Positions 24,060 to 24,417 of a DNA stretch of 24,417 bases are shown piece after piece. Origin of the DNA: Gammaproteobacteria bacterium (GTDB lineage: Bacteria; Pseudomonadota; Gammaproteobacteria; Granulosicoccales; Granulosicoccaceae); NCBI GenBank assembly GCA_019634245.1, contig JAHQVR010000100.1, positions 1 to 24,417 of the forward strand, read 5' to 3'. Position 1 is the first letter of the stretch. Each line of letters starts with the position of its first letter. The position numbers and the translations under genes were made by a program. The notes beneath the pieces were generated by a model. The model saw only the letters and a program-made list of their open reading frames with translations, was not told the origin of the DNA and ran no database searches.

Positions 24060-24417
24060 ATGGCCGCTTCCGAAGCCCAAGATATAAATTCAACTGGGGT
24101 TGAGCGTCGCGAACGCTTGCACAACACCATTTCTTCACTGGTGAAATTGCGTCAAGAGATGGTAGTGGCTTACTGTCAACTTGCTGGTGTCAGTTCGTTT
24201 GATCGACGTGATTTGGAAAAGCACAATGTGCAGGCCGAAGAATTGCGCTCCTTCTGTCAAGTGATGGTTGACTACACGGCAATGGGGCATTTTGAAGTCT
24301 ATCAGCGCATCATAGAAGGCAAAGAGCGACGTCGAGCTGTTAACGAGGTGGCGGTTGACGTGTACCCGGCGATTGCCGAAACCACTGACTATCTCGTCGA
24401 CTTTAACGATAAATATG
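24060..24417 (+). CDS. rsd: Rsd/AlgQ-family anti-sigma-70 regulator (5' part only)
   Basis: The gene runs off the right edge, with 119 codons present of an expected 155-165. The ATG at 24060 has TGGAG about 7 bases upstream. The visible part contains VKLRQEMVVAYCQLAGV, then the LRSFCQVMVDYTAMGHFEVYQRI block that matches Rsd/AlgQ (the corresponding E. coli segment reads FCQSLVDYLSAGHFSIYERI). Rsd binds the housekeeping sigma-70 and shifts polymerase toward alternative sigma factors in stationary phase; AlgQ does this in pseudomonads and affects alginate. A Ser/Asp-containing N-terminal tail of about 15 residues is longer than in E. coli. Confidence 0.85.
   Translation, partial: MAASEAQDINSTGVERRERLHNTISSLVKLRQEMVVAYCQLAGVSSFDRRDLEKHNVQAEELRSFCQVMVDYTAMGHFEVYQRIIEGKERRRAVNEVAVDVYPAIAETTDYLVDFNDKY

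Overview
The window looks like chromosomal DNA from a gammaproteobacterium of middling GC content. The evidence is the conserved miaB-ybeZ-ybeY-corC-lnt cluster, a fused cysNC gene, a one-chain GcvP behind a tandem glycine riboswitch, a YcgN-type cysteine-cluster protein, and the start of an Rsd/AlgQ-family gene at the right edge. A free-living, possibly marine, heterotroph fits, but genus cannot be decided from the sequence. No tRNA, rRNA, CRISPR array, phage or intact insertion sequence was seen.

Layout. Positions 1-1434 (minus strand) hold a small exported TPR protein and a lipoprotein with duplicated Yx(F/W/Y)xxD repeats. Divergent from these (plus strand, 1583-2868) is an ECF sigma factor followed by a membrane zinc-finger anti-sigma factor, so the three genes look like one envelope-response module. 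Next comes a minus-strand block (2912-8646): a CitE-like CoA lyase, a nucleoside hydrolase, and the sulfate-activation genes cysD and cysNC. The cysD frame carries an extra ~313-residue N-terminal region that resembles an IS630-type transposase with its catalytic aspartates gone. This is the most unusual item in the window.

After a 374-base intergenic region with palindromic GGTCnGACC repeats comes the tRNA/rRNA maturation and envelope cluster miaB-ybeZ-ybeY-corC-lnt (9021-14234), whose first four genes overlap end to start. A tandem glycine riboswitch (about 14251-14425) then leads into gcvT-gcvH-gcvP (to 18941), the glycine cleavage system. A small outer-membrane beta-barrel gene (19302-19817) follows, then an 18-20-bp tandem-repeat array lying between convergent genes. 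On the minus strand hemL is followed after 7 bases by a sulfotransferase-like gene. Divergent from hemL are fbp and a YcgN-family gene. The window ends inside an rsd/algQ-like gene.

How the genes connect: CysD and CysNC convert sulfate to APS and then PAPS, and PAPS would be the donor for the sulfotransferase-like protein if that protein is an active enzyme. The glycine cleavage genes feed one-carbon units into folate metabolism under glycine control. YbeY, YbeZ and MiaB act in RNA maturation, and Lnt finishes lipoproteins such as the one encoded at 628-1434. The remaining neighbours show no evident shared pathway.
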